NCBI RefSeq assembly: GCF_024979315.1
Contig: NZ_JANLCK010000012.1
Location: forward strand, 39,003 to 103,002
Source: Herbiconiux oxytropis
GTDB taxonomy: Bacteria > Actinomycetota > Actinomycetes > Actinomycetales > Microbacteriaceae
Direction of reading: 5' to 3'
DNA: 64,000 nt
Shown piece after piece: positions 47,714 through 56,347 of the stretch (position 1 is the stretch's first letter; every line of letters starts with the position of its first letter). The translations under genes and the position numbers were made by a program. The notes beneath the pieces were generated by a model. The model was not told the origin of the DNA, did no database searches, and worked only from the letters and a program-made list of their open reading frames with translations.

Positions 47714-49035
47714 AGCGAGCTGAACGCCTCGTCGTAGAGCGCGAGCGCCCGCTGGGCCTCGGCATCCGTCACCACGCACGGCGGCACGACGTGCAGCCGG
47801 TTGTCGGCGAAGAAGGGCAGGAGCCCGAGCGACAGGAGCTTCGCCTTGAGCGCGCCGACGACGGGCGCGGGCGCCGGCTCCCGCGTCTCGGGGTCTGCCA
47901 CGAGGTCGAGCGCCCAGAACACGCCGAGTCCGCGCACCTCGCCGATGGCCGCGTGCTTGGCGGCCAGGGCCGCGAGGCCGGGCCCGAGCACGTCCCGGCC
48001 GATCCGTGCGGCGTTCTCCACGATGCCCTCAGACTCCATCGCATCGAGCGCCCCCACGATCGCCGCCATGGCGAGCGGATGCCCCGAGTAGGTGAGTCCG
48101 CCGGGGAACACGCTCTCGTCGAAGGTCGCCGAGATCGAGGGCGAGATGATCACGCCGCCCGCCGGCACGTAGCCGGAGTTGACGCCCTTGGCGAAGGTGA
48201 TGAGGTCGGGCTCCACGAGACCGCCCTCCTGCTCGGCGAGCGACTGGAAGGCGAACCAGCCGCCGGTGCGGCCGAAGCCCGCCATGACCTCGTCGAAGAT
48301 GAGCACGATGCCGTAGCGGTCTGCCAGGGCTCTGACACCCGTGAGGTAGCCGGGCGGGGGCACGAGCACACCTGCGGTGCCGGGGATGGTCTCGATCAGG
48401 ATGGCGGCGATCGAAGAGGCTCCTTCGGCCTGGATGATGCGCTCGAGGTGGTGCAGCGCGCGGGCCGACTCCTCCTCGGGCGTCGTGGCCCAGAACTCGG
48501 AGCGGTAGGCGAAGGGCCCGAAGAAGTGCACGTGGCCGCGCGAGTACTCGTTCGGCACGCGGCGCCAGTCGCCCGTGGCCACCACGGCGGCCCCGGTGTT
48601 GCCGTGGTAGGAGCGGTAGGCCGAGAGCACCTTGTCGCGCCCCGTGTAGAGCCTGGCCATGCGGATGGCGTTCTCGTTGGCATCCGCACCGCCGTTGGTG
48701 AAGAAGACCTTGTCGTAGGAGGAGCCGGCGCGGTCGAGGATGCGCTGCGCGGCCTTGCCACGGGTGAGGTTGGCGTGGGCCGGGGCGACCGTGGTGAGGA
48801 TGTCGGCCTGCTCCTTGATGGCCGAGACCACGGCCGGATGCTGGTGCCCGATGTTGGTGTTGACGAGCTGCGAGGAGAAGTCGAGGTACTCGTTGCCCTC
48901 GAAGTCCCAGACGGTGGAGCCGAGGCCACCGGCGATCACCATGGGGTTCAGCGCCCCCTGGGCCGACCAGGAGTGGAAGACATGGGCCTTGTCGAGCTCA
49001 CGGGTGAGCTGGCCGTCGGAGGGGTCGAGAGTCAT
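47710..49035 (-). CDS. Class-III aminotransferase (probable beta-alanine or taurine:2-oxo acid type)
   Basis: The 441-residue PLP enzyme shows FTNGGADANENAIRMAR, LIFDEVMAGFGRTG and the PLP Lys in LITFAKGVNSGYVPAGG. The HVFHSWSAQG start and overall pattern resemble beta-alanine/taurine:pyruvate aminotransferases. Downstream of dihydropyrimidinase and beta-ureidopropionase, it would convert beta-alanine or 3-aminoisobutyrate to the semialdehyde. A hairpin separates it from the ABC genes, so it may have its own transcript or be partly insulated. Confidence 0.9.
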   Translation of the reverse strand: MTLDPSDGQLTRELDKAHVFHSWSAQGALNPMVIAGGLGSTVWDFEGNEYLDFSSQLVNTNIGHQHPAVVSAIKEQADILTTVAPAHANLTRGKAAQRILDRAGSSYDKVFFTNGGADANENAIRMARLYTGRDKVLSAYRSYHGNTGAAVVATGDWRRVPNEYSRGHVHFFGPFAYRSEFWATTPEEESARALHHLERIIQAEGASSIAAILIETIPGTAGVLVPPPGYLTGVRALADRYGIVLIFDEVMAGFGRTGGWFAFQSLAEQEGGLVEPDLITFAKGVNSGYVPAGGVIISPSISATFDESVFPGGLTYSGHPLAMAAIVGALDAMESEGIVENAARIGRDVLGPGLAALAAKHAAIGEVRGLGVFWALDLVADPETREPAPAPVVGALKAKLLSLGLLPFFADNRLHVVPPCVVTDAEAQRALALYDEAFSSL

Positions 49036-49070
49036 GGGTGGTGCCTGTCCTTCTGGTCGTGCGGATGGGT

Positions 49071-49125
49071 GATCCGTCGCTTCGTGCCGCTCAGACGCCG
49101 TCGAAGCGGCACGAAGTGACGGATC
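49071..49125. terminator. 21-bp near-perfect hairpin between the binding-protein and aminotransferase genes
   Basis: GATCCGTCGCTTCGTGCCGCT (49071-49091) pairs with the segment at 49105-49125 with one mismatch around a 13-nt loop. It lies 9 bp after the binding-protein stop and 36 bp before the aminotransferase ATG. It could attenuate or stabilise the transcript end; no T-run follows. Confidence 0.75.
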
Positions 49126-49133
49126 GGGGGGGG

Positions 49134-50282
49134 CTAGTTGCCGCCCTCGTTGAGGGTGACCTCGATGGGGGCGTAGTCGGCGCCGATGACGTCGACGCCC
49201 TCCTCCTCGAGCTCGGCGAGTGCCTTCTCCACGTACTCGTTGGAGAACGCGGTCGCCGGCGGCTCTTCGGTGATGACGGTAGCGCCGGTCTCGTTGGGGG
49301 TGTCCATGGCGATCCCGACCGTCTGGTCCCACTGGTCCTGGTTGATCGTGCCGACGCCGGAGGTCGAGGGCCAGATCAGCTTGTTGACCTCGTTGGTCAT
49401 CCAGAGCTGGTGGCTCTCGCCCAGCTGCGAGCCCGACTCGGTCACGATCGTCGCGGCCTCCTCGGGGTTGTCGCGGGCGTACGCCCAGCCCTTGATCGAG
49501 GCCTTGATGAACTTCACCGCGGTGTCGGCGTAGTCGGCGTCGTCCGCGAGGCGGTCGCTGTCGGCCCAGATCGCATCCTGGAGCATCGCAGTGCCCTCTT
49601 CGTTCCAGTCGATCACGTTGAGCTCATCGGGCTGGAACAGCTCGCCGGTGGCCGGGTTGATCGACTCGAGCACCTGTGCGTACTCGTTGTAGGTCATCGC
49701 CTGGGCTGCATCGATGTCACCGGCGAGGAAGCCGTTCATGTCGAACGCCTGCGAGACGAGCGAGATGTCGTCGAGCGCCACACCCGCCTTGCCCATGCCG
49801 GCGAAGAGCTCCCACTCGTTGCCGTAGCCCCAGCTGCCGACCGATTTGCCCTTGAGGTCGGCGGCGCTCGTGATGTTCGCCTCCTTCATCGAGACCTGGG
49901 TGGTGCCGGATCGCTCGAAGATCTGCGCGATGTCGGTGACGGCCGCGCCCTGCTCGATCGAGCCGAGCACCTTGGGCACCCAGGAGATGGCGAAGTCGGC
50001 GTCGCCACCGGTCAGCACGTCGATCGGCACGATGTCGGCGGCACCCTCGAGGATGGTGACGTCGAGGCCCTCCTCCTCGTAGAAGCCCTGGTCGAGCGCC
50101 GCGTAGTAGCCCGCGAACTGCGCCTGCGAGAACCACTGCAGCTGCAGGCTCACGGGGGTGAGCTCGCCGTCGGCCGAGTCGGTCGAACCGCCGTCGGTGC
50201 CTCCTGACGAGCAGCCGGCGAGCGCGAGTGCCGAGACGGCGAGCGCTCCGACGCCGGTGATGAGTCGAGTGCTGTGTTTCAT
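49134..50282 (-). CDS. NMT1/THI5-type ABC transporter substrate-binding lipoprotein
   Basis: The 382-residue lipoprotein has a lipobox ALAGC with Cys24 and a Gly/Ser/Thr/Asp spacer. The mature part starts VSLQLQWFSQAQFAGYYAALDQGFY, characteristic of ThiY/NMT1 proteins that bind pyrimidine-like ligands. With dihydropyrimidinase and ureidopropionase upstream in the same operon, a pyrimidine, dihydropyrimidine or hydantoin ligand is likely. Confidence 0.92.
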   Translation of the reverse strand: MKHSTRLITGVGALAVSALALAGCSSGGTDGGSTDSADGELTPVSLQLQWFSQAQFAGYYAALDQGFYEEEGLDVTILEGAADIVPIDVLTGGDADFAISWVPKVLGSIEQGAAVTDIAQIFERSGTTQVSMKEANITSAADLKGKSVGSWGYGNEWELFAGMGKAGVALDDISLVSQAFDMNGFLAGDIDAAQAMTYNEYAQVLESINPATGELFQPDELNVIDWNEEGTAMLQDAIWADSDRLADDADYADTAVKFIKASIKGWAYARDNPEEAATIVTESGSQLGESHQLWMTNEVNKLIWPSTSGVGTINQDQWDQTVGIAMDTPNETGATVITEEPPATAFSNEYVEKALAELEEEGVDVIGADYAPIEVTLNEGGN

Positions 50283-50326
50283 GCTTCCTCCTTTGGTGGT
50301 GCTGCGGATGGTGCGGGGTGGAACGG

Positions 50327-51112
50327 CTAGGTGCTCGGCTTGTAGTGCCGGGTGGCGAACTTCTCGATGCCGAGGGTGACGCAGTAGAAGAGAAGTCCGA
50401 CGAGGATGGCGCCGAGCACGTAGGCCCAGGCCAGCGGGTAGTTCGACGACGATGCGGCCGAGGTGATCGACTTGCCGAGGCCGCCGACGGGCCCGCCGAA
50501 GTACTCGGCGATGAGGGCCGAGATCACGGCGAGGCTCGACGCGATCCGGAGCCCGGTGAAGATGAACGGCAGGGCACCAGGCACCGTCACGGTGCGCGTG
50601 AGCTGCCAGGCGGATGCCGCGTAGACGTGCATGAGGTCGCGGTGCACCGGGCGCACCTGGCGAAGGCCCCGCAGCGTGTTGATGTACACGGGGATGAAGA
50701 CGGCGATCGCGGCGACCAGCTGCCTGGCCGTCTCGGCTCCCGCCCCGAACATCGTGTAGAGAACGGGCGCGAGCGCCACGATCGGCACCACGGCGAGTGC
50801 GGCGATGACGGCGGCGCTCAGCTCGTCGATCACCCGGATGAGCGCGGCGATCACAGCGAACAGGATGCCCAGCACGCCGCCGATCACGAGTCCCACGAGA
50901 GCGTTGCCGCCCGTCACCACGGCGCCCTGCAGCACCGTGCCGAAGCTGCTGCCGAACTGCTCGCCGATGGCGAGCGGGCCGGGAACGATGAACGGCTTGA
51001 CCTCGAACACCACGATGAGCAGCTGCCAGAGCGCGAGGGCCACGACGCCGAGCAGCACGGGCGCGAGCACCGTGCGGGCGCTCGTTCCCGGTCGCGGGGT
51101 GGTGGTGCTCAT
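50327..51112 (-). CDS. ABC transporter permease (ThiX/SsuC-like), first of two
   Basis: The 261-residue membrane protein has about six helices (LAPVLLGVVALALWQLLIVV at the start) and the coupling motif AASAWQLTRTVTVPGALP. It overlaps the ATPase gene by 4 nt. Two different permeases flank the ATPase, so a heterodimeric pore is expected, unlike the single-permease system at 19237-22140. Confidence 0.92.
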   Translation of the reverse strand: MSTTTPRPGTSARTVLAPVLLGVVALALWQLLIVVFEVKPFIVPGPLAIGEQFGSSFGTVLQGAVVTGGNALVGLVIGGVLGILFAVIAALIRVIDELSAAVIAALAVVPIVALAPVLYTMFGAGAETARQLVAAIAVFIPVYINTLRGLRQVRPVHRDLMHVYAASAWQLTRTVTVPGALPFIFTGLRIASSLAVISALIAEYFGGPVGGLGKSITSAASSSNYPLAWAYVLGAILVGLLFYCVTLGIEKFATRHYKPST

Positions 51113-51933
51113 CGCGTCTCGACCCCGCGGATGCCCACGGGGGCCTCGCCGTGCAGGAGCTCGCGCACCCGGCTCACGTTCTCGAAGAAGGCCTCGTTCT
51201 CGCGCAGCTGATCGGTGCGCTCGGCGGCCGAGCCGAGCGAGACCGTGAGGATGTCGCGGATGCGCCCGGGGCGAGGCGACATGACGACGACGCGGTTGGA
51301 GAGGTACACGGCCTCCGGGATGGAGTGCGTGACGAACACGACCGCGGCACCGGTCTCGGCGGTGATGCGCACGAGCTCGGTCTGCATGCGCTCACGCGTC
51401 ATCTCGTCGAGGGCTCCGAACGGCTCGTCCATGAGCAGCAGGCGCGGGCTCTCGGCGAGCGAACGGGCGATGGCCACGCGCTGCTGCATGCCGCCGGAGA
51501 GCTGGTCCGGGTAGCTCTCGGCGAAGTCCGAGAGGCCCACGAGGGCGAGCAGCTCGGCCGAGCGCGCCTTGCGGGCGGGCCCGGCCACGCCGTGCAGCTC
51601 GAGCGGCAGCTCGATGTTGCCCGCCACCGTGCGCCAGGGCAGGAGGCCGGCCTGCTGGAAGGCGATGCCGTACTCCTGGTCGATCCGGGCCTGGCGGGCC
51701 GTCTTGCCGAAGACCGTGATGGCGCCGGTGGTCGGCGCATCCAGGTCGGCGATCAGGCGCAGAAGCGTCGACTTGCCGCAACCCGAGGGGCCGATGAGCG
51801 AGACGAACTCCCCCGGCGCGACCGTGAGGTCGATGTTCTCGAGCGCCGTGACGGTGGCCTTCTTCTTGCCCACGAAGATCTTGTCGACCCCGACGACCTC
51901 GACGGCGGCGGATGCTGCGGGTGCGTCGCTCAT
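51109..51933 (-). CDS. ABC transporter ATP-binding protein
   Basis: The 274-residue ATPase carries Walker A GPSGCGKST (49-57), the signature LSGGMQQRVAIARSL and Walker B LLLMDEPFGALDE, with FQQAGLLPWRTVAGNI before the signature. It overlaps both permease genes by 4 nt, so the three genes are translationally coupled. Confidence 0.93.
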   Translation of the reverse strand: MSDAPAASAAVEVVGVDKIFVGKKKATVTALENIDLTVAPGEFVSLIGPSGCGKSTLLRLIADLDAPTTGAITVFGKTARQARIDQEYGIAFQQAGLLPWRTVAGNIELPLELHGVAGPARKARSAELLALVGLSDFAESYPDQLSGGMQQRVAIARSLAESPRLLLMDEPFGALDEMTRERMQTELVRITAETGAAVVFVTHSIPEAVYLSNRVVVMSPRPGRIRDILTVSLGSAAERTDQLRENEAFFENVSRVRELLHGEAPVGIRGVETR

Positions 51934-52865
51934 GCGGGCACTTCCCCTCTGCGGTAACGACGGAGCAGGACTCCGAGCAGTGCGATGAAGCCGGCGGCGA
52001 CGAGGCCGACCGCGATGGCTCCGAAGATGGGCGCCCAGGTCTTGGCGGGATCGCCGGAGGCCTGCTGCGCGTATTCGATGATCATGCGGCCGATGCCGCC
52101 GCGGAGGCCGATCGAGACCTCGGCCACGACCGTGCCGATGACGGCGTTGGCCGCGGCGAGCCGGAGCGCAGGCAGGAGGTACGGCACCGAGGCGGGCAGC
52201 CGCAGCCGGATCAGCGTCTTCCACCAGCCGATCCCGTAGCTGCGGAAGAGCTCGACGTGGTTGGCGTCGGGCGAGTTGAGTCCGCGGAGTGCACCGATCG
52301 ACACCGGGAAGAACGCGAGGTAGGAGGCGATGACCGCCACCGACATCCAGTTCTCCCAGGTGAAGTCGCCGAACTCGAGCTGCGAGCCCCAGCGGCGCAC
52401 GAGCGGTGCGATCGCGATGAGCGGCACGGTCTGACTGAGGATGATCCAGGGCAGCACCGCCGACTCCGCCGTGCGGAAGCGCTGCATGAGCACGGCGAGG
52501 AGCATACCGACCACGACGCCGACGACCCAGCCCACGGCCGCCACACCGAGGGTGAAGACCGAGGCCTCGAGCACCGCCGACCAGACCGGCACGGCGTTCC
52601 GGCCGGATCCGGTCTCGCCGAACAGGCGCGTGATCATGTCCCACACGTGCGGCATGGCGAGATCGGTGGTGCGCGGGAGGATCGTGAGATCGCCCACCAC
52701 CACGCCCTCGGCGGGCCCGACCGCCTTGTAGAGCTCCCAGAGGGCCACGAGCAGCAGCACGCCGCCCACGCCGAAGGCCACACGCTTCAGGGCGGCGTTG
52801 CCGCGCGGCGCGTCGTTCGGCCGGGGCGGCTTCGCCCGCGTGCTCGATCCGGGGGCTGCCGTCAT
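51930..52865 (-). CDS. ABC transporter permease (second of two)
   Basis: The 311-residue protein has a charged/Pro-rich N terminus and then about six membrane segments, starting VAFGVGGVLLLVALWELY. The coupling loop SYGIGWWKTLIRLRLPASVP is typical. It is longer than its partner at 50327, with an extra external loop near residues 60-95. The start overlaps the LLM-oxidoreductase stop (ATGA). Confidence 0.92.
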   Translation of the reverse strand: MTAAPGSSTRAKPPRPNDAPRGNAALKRVAFGVGGVLLLVALWELYKAVGPAEGVVVGDLTILPRTTDLAMPHVWDMITRLFGETGSGRNAVPVWSAVLEASVFTLGVAAVGWVVGVVVGMLLAVLMQRFRTAESAVLPWIILSQTVPLIAIAPLVRRWGSQLEFGDFTWENWMSVAVIASYLAFFPVSIGALRGLNSPDANHVELFRSYGIGWWKTLIRLRLPASVPYLLPALRLAAANAVIGTVVAEVSIGLRGGIGRMIIEYAQQASGDPAKTWAPIFGAIAVGLVAAGFIALLGVLLRRYRRGEVPA

Positions 52866-53878
52866 GCCTTGGCCGTGATGTGGTCTCGGAGAGCGGGCAT
52901 CACGGTCTCGCCGTACACGCGGAGGGTCTCCTCCTTGTTGTCGTGCTGGAGGTAGCCGGCGAACTGGGTCACGCCGATCTCCTTGTACTGCTCGAGCTTC
53001 TCGATGTGCTCCTTCGCCGTGCCGAGCACGCAGAAGCGGTCGACGATGTCGTCGGGCACGAAGGCCGTGTGCGAGTTGCCGGCGCGGCCGTGCTCGTTGT
53101 AGTCGTAGCCCTCGCGGTCCTTGATGTACTCGGTGAGAGCCTTCGGCACGTCGCTGTCGGTGCCGTACTTCGAGACGATGTCGGCCACGTGGTTGCCCAC
53201 CATGCCGCCGAACCAGCGGCACTGGTCGCGCATGTGCTCCCAGTCGTCACCGATGTACATCGGGGCGGCGATGCAGAACTTGATCTCATCCGGATTCCTG
53301 CCCGCGTTCGAGGCGGCCGTCCGCACGGTCTCGATCATCCACGTGGCGATGTCGATGTCGCCGCACTGCAGGATGAAGCCGTCGCCGACCTCGCCCGTGA
53401 GTTTGAGGGCGAGCGGGCCGTAGGCCGCCACCCACATCTCGAGCTCGGAGCCGTGGCTCCACGGGAACTGCAGGGTCTGGCCGTTGTACTCCACGGCCCG
53501 GCTGCTCGCGAGCTCCCGGATGACGTGGATGGACTCACGGAGCGACTTCAGCGTGGTGGGCGCGCCGCCCGTGACCCGCACCGCGGAGTCGCCGCGGCCG
53601 ATGCCGCAGACCGTGCGGTTGCCGTACATCTCATTGAGAGTCGCGTAGACGGAGGCCGTGACCGTCCAGTCCCGGGTGGCCGGGTTGGTCACCATGGGGC
53701 CGACCTTGATCTTGTGCGTCTCGGCCAGGATCTGGCTGTAGATCACGTAGGGCTCCTGCCAGAGCAGGTGCGAGTCGAAGGTCCAGAAGTAGTCGAATCC
53801 GTACTGCTCGCTGAGCTTCGCGAGGCCGACGGTGCGTGCTGCGGGGGGATTGGTCTGAACGACCGCGCCGAAATCCAT
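52862..53878 (-). CDS. Putative F420-dependent luciferase-like oxidoreductase (CPS_4043/TIGR03842-like)
   Basis: The 338-residue LLM-family barrel begins MDFGAVVQTNPPA and has EQYGFDYFWTFDSHLLWQEP, VGPMVTNPATRDWTVTAS, GIGRGDSAVRVTGG and AYGPLALKLTGEVGDGFI. From memory of the family this matches the F420-type clade named after CPS_4043; the assignment was not tested by search. In a cluster with dihydropyrimidinase and ureidopropionase but no dihydropyrimidine dehydrogenase, it could reduce (or oxidise) the pyrimidine/hydantoin ring using F420. RutA-type FMN chemistry is the main alternative. Confidence 0.8.
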   Translation of the reverse strand: MDFGAVVQTNPPAARTVGLAKLSEQYGFDYFWTFDSHLLWQEPYVIYSQILAETHKIKVGPMVTNPATRDWTVTASVYATLNEMYGNRTVCGIGRGDSAVRVTGGAPTTLKSLRESIHVIRELASSRAVEYNGQTLQFPWSHGSELEMWVAAYGPLALKLTGEVGDGFILQCGDIDIATWMIETVRTAASNAGRNPDEIKFCIAAPMYIGDDWEHMRDQCRWFGGMVGNHVADIVSKYGTDSDVPKALTEYIKDREGYDYNEHGRAGNSHTAFVPDDIVDRFCVLGTAKEHIEKLEQYKEIGVTQFAGYLQHDNKEETLRVYGETVMPALRDHITAKA

Positions 53879-53889
53879 GTTGCTTCCTG

Positions 53890-55326
53890 TCAGATCAAGT
53901 ACTGGCTGAGGCCGCGCTTGAAGTAAGCGCCGTCGCCCTTCTTGCCGAGGTAAGAGTTGTCGTCGACGATCTTCCGCCCACGCGAGAACACGGTGTCGAC
54001 GTGGCCGTCGATCTCGAATCCCTCCCAGGCGGAGTAGTCCATGTTCATGTGGTGGGTCTTGTCCACCCCGATGGAGGTGTGGCCGTTGGGGTCGTAGATC
54101 ACGACGTCGCCGTCGGCACCGGGCTGGATGACGCCCTTCTTGCCGTGGATGCCGAACATCCGGGCCGGCGTGGTGCTCGTGAGCTCCACCCAGCGCGGCA
54201 GCGAGATCTCGCCCATGACGACGCCCTGGTAGATCAGGTCCATGCGGTGCTCGACCGAGCCGATGCCGTTCGGGATCTTCGAGAAGTTGCCGATCCCCAT
54301 GTCCTTCTGGCCCTTCATGCAGAAGGGGCAGTGGTCGGTCGAGATCACCTGGAGATCGTTCGTGCGGAGTCCCTGCCACATGTGGCCCTGGTGGCCCTCG
54401 TGCTTGGAGCGCAGTGGCGTGGAGCACACCCACTTGGCACCCTCGAAGTCGCCCCACTCCTCGCTCGACGCGCCGAGCTGGTCCTCGAGAGAGAGGTAGA
54501 GGTACTGCGGGCAGGTCTCGGCGAACACGTTCTGCCCGTTGTCACGGGCCGCGGCGATCTGTTCCACGGCCTGCTTGGCGCTCACGTGCACGATGTAGAG
54601 CGGGGCGCCCGTGAGGTTGGCGAGCATGATGGCGCGGTGGGTGGCCTCCTCCTCGGCCTGCCACGGGCGGGAGGTGCCGTGGTAGAACGGCGAGGTCTCG
54701 CCGCGCTCGATGTGCTGCTGCACGAGGAGGTCGATGACCGAGCCGTTCTCGGCGTGCATCATCATGAGCGCACCGTTCTCGGCGCCCTTCTGCATCGCCT
54801 TCACGATCTGGCCGTCGTCCGAGAGGAACACGCCCTTGTAGGCCATGAACAGCTTGAAGGAGGTGACGCCCTCGTTGATGAGCTCGTCCATCGCGGTCAG
54901 CGACGAGTCCTGCACGTCCGAGAGGATCTGGTGGAAGCCGTAGTCGACCGCGCACTGCCCGGCCGCCTTCTCCTGCCACAGGTTGTACTGCTCCAGGATG
55001 TTCTCGCCCGCGTACTGCACCACGAAGTCGATGATCGACGTCGTGCCGCCGTGCGCTGCGGCGCGCGTGCCGGTCTCGAAGGTGTCGCTGGCCTCGGTGC
55101 CGCCGAACGGCATCTGCATGTGGGTGTGTGCGTCGATCCCGCCCGGGATGACGTACTTGCCGGTGGCGTCGACGACCTGGTCGACGTTCGACGCCAGGTC
55201 GAAGCCGAGCAGGGTCGATCCGGGTGCGAGCACCGCGGCGATGGTCTCGCCGTCGATGAGCACGTCGGCCTGGGCGGTCCCCGTGGCGTTCACGACGGTG
55301 CCACCGGTGATGAGGGTCTTGGTCAT
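53890..55326 (-). CDS. Dihydropyrimidinase (D-hydantoinase)
   Basis: The 478-residue binuclear zinc amidohydrolase opens 5,6-dihydropyrimidines or hydantoins to N-carbamoyl amino acids. Metal residues are His67, His69, the carboxylated Lys158 (SFKLFMAYKG, with Tyr163 nearby), His191, His247 and Asp331 (ISTDHCPF). IDAHTHMQMPFGG is typical of this family rather than allantoinase. It sits 11 nt upstream of the LLM gene and just downstream of ureidopropionase, giving the order of the reductive pyrimidine route. Confidence 0.95.
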   Translation of the reverse strand: MTKTLITGGTVVNATGTAQADVLIDGETIAAVLAPGSTLLGFDLASNVDQVVDATGKYVIPGGIDAHTHMQMPFGGTEASDTFETGTRAAAHGGTTSIIDFVVQYAGENILEQYNLWQEKAAGQCAVDYGFHQILSDVQDSSLTAMDELINEGVTSFKLFMAYKGVFLSDDGQIVKAMQKGAENGALMMMHAENGSVIDLLVQQHIERGETSPFYHGTSRPWQAEEEATHRAIMLANLTGAPLYIVHVSAKQAVEQIAAARDNGQNVFAETCPQYLYLSLEDQLGASSEEWGDFEGAKWVCSTPLRSKHEGHQGHMWQGLRTNDLQVISTDHCPFCMKGQKDMGIGNFSKIPNGIGSVEHRMDLIYQGVVMGEISLPRWVELTSTTPARMFGIHGKKGVIQPGADGDVVIYDPNGHTSIGVDKTHHMNMDYSAWEGFEIDGHVDTVFSRGRKIVDDNSYLGKKGDGAYFKRGLSQYLI

Positions 55327-55351
55327 TCTCAGCTCCGTTGCTCGCTGGTCT

Positions 55352-56200
55352 CTACGGTTTCGGGATGCTCGTGTACGAGTCGGGACGACGGTCGCGGTAG
55401 AACTGCCAATCGTCGCGCACCGCCCGGATCATGTCGAGGTCGAGGTCCCGGATCACGAGCTCCTCGGCGTCGCCCGAGGCGTAACCGCCCACGATGTTGC
55501 CCTGCGGGTCGGCGAACTGGCTCGTGCCGTAGAAGGTCACGGCGAGGTCGCCGTACTCGTTGTCCTCCCGGCCGACCCGGTTGGGGGCGGCCACGAAGTA
55601 GCCGTTCGCAGCGGCCGCGGCGGGCTGCTCGAGCTCCCACAGGCGGTTGGAGAGGCCGGGCTTCGTGGCGTTGGGGTTGAAGACGATCTCGGCACCGTTC
55701 AGGCCGAGCTCCCGCCAGCCCTCGGGGAAGTGGCGGTCGTAGCAGATGTAGACGCCGATGCGGCCGACGGCGGTGTCGAAGACGGGGTAGCCGAGGTTGC
55801 CGGGCCGGAAGTAGAACTTCTCCCAGAACCGGTCGACGTGCGGGATGTGGTGCTTGCGGTACGAGCCGAGGATCGTGCCGTCGGAGTCGACCACCACGGC
55901 GGTGTTGTAGTAGACGCCGGGCTGATCCTCCTCGTAGATGGGGAGGATCGTCACGAGCCCCAGCTCCTTCGCGAGCGCCGCGAAGCGCTGCACGATCGGG
56001 CCGTCGGCCGGCTCGGCGTAGCGGTAGTACTTCTTGTCCTGGGTGATGCCGAAGTAGGGGCCGTAGAAGAGCTCCTGGAAGCAGATGACCTGCGCCCCCT
56101 CGGCGGCGGCATCGCGCATGAACTGCTCGTGCTTGTCGAGCATCGACTCCTTGTCGCCCGTCCAGCTGGCCTGGGTGATCGCCGCGCGGATCGTCGTCAT
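55352..56200 (-). CDS. Beta-ureidopropionase / N-carbamoyl-beta-alanine amidohydrolase (nitrilase fold)
   Basis: The 282-residue carbon-nitrogen hydrolase removes the carbamoyl group to give beta-alanine or 3-aminoisobutyrate, CO2 and ammonia. The Glu43-Lys116-Cys153 triad is in CFQELFYGPYF, YRKHHIPH and YICYDRHFPEG. The ATG at 56200 with a purine-rich site is preferred to an in-frame start 43 codons upstream, which would overlap the promoter dyad. It is the first gene of the operon, divergent from the MocR regulator. Confidence 0.94.
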   Translation of the reverse strand: MTTIRAAITQASWTGDKESMLDKHEQFMRDAAAEGAQVICFQELFYGPYFGITQDKKYYRYAEPADGPIVQRFAALAKELGLVTILPIYEEDQPGVYYNTAVVVDSDGTILGSYRKHHIPHVDRFWEKFYFRPGNLGYPVFDTAVGRIGVYICYDRHFPEGWRELGLNGAEIVFNPNATKPGLSNRLWELEQPAAAAANGYFVAAPNRVGREDNEYGDLAVTFYGTSQFADPQGNIVGGYASGDAEELVIRDLDLDMIRAVRDDWQFYRDRRPDSYTSIPKP

Positions 56201-56217
56201 TGATGGCCTTCCTCGAA

Positions 56218-56252
56218 AACAAAGAGGGGCGGATTTCTCACCCCGTTTTGTT
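56218..56252. promoter_or_regulatory. AT-rich inverted repeat upstream of beta-ureidopropionase
   Basis: AACAAAGAGGGG (56218-56229) faces CCCCGTTTTGTT (56241-56252) with 10 of 12 matching positions. It lies about 20 bp before the beta-ureidopropionase ATG in the least GC-rich part of the window and could be the binding site of the divergent MocR-type regulator. Confidence 0.55.
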
Positions 56253-56347
56253 ATTATTGGCGGTGAACATTTCTCTCGTGTTTCAGATTGTGACGTGAGC
56301 GTAAATATGTCAAGGGTCGCCTGCAGCACTGCCTAGGGTGGGAGCCC

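Noticed and set aside
52862..53878. RutA pyrimidine monooxygenase
   Set aside because: No RutB-RutG partners are present, the neighbours are reductive-pathway enzymes, and the N-terminal and GIGRGDSAVR motifs fit the F420-type LLM branch better. RutA-like chemistry is kept as an alternative.
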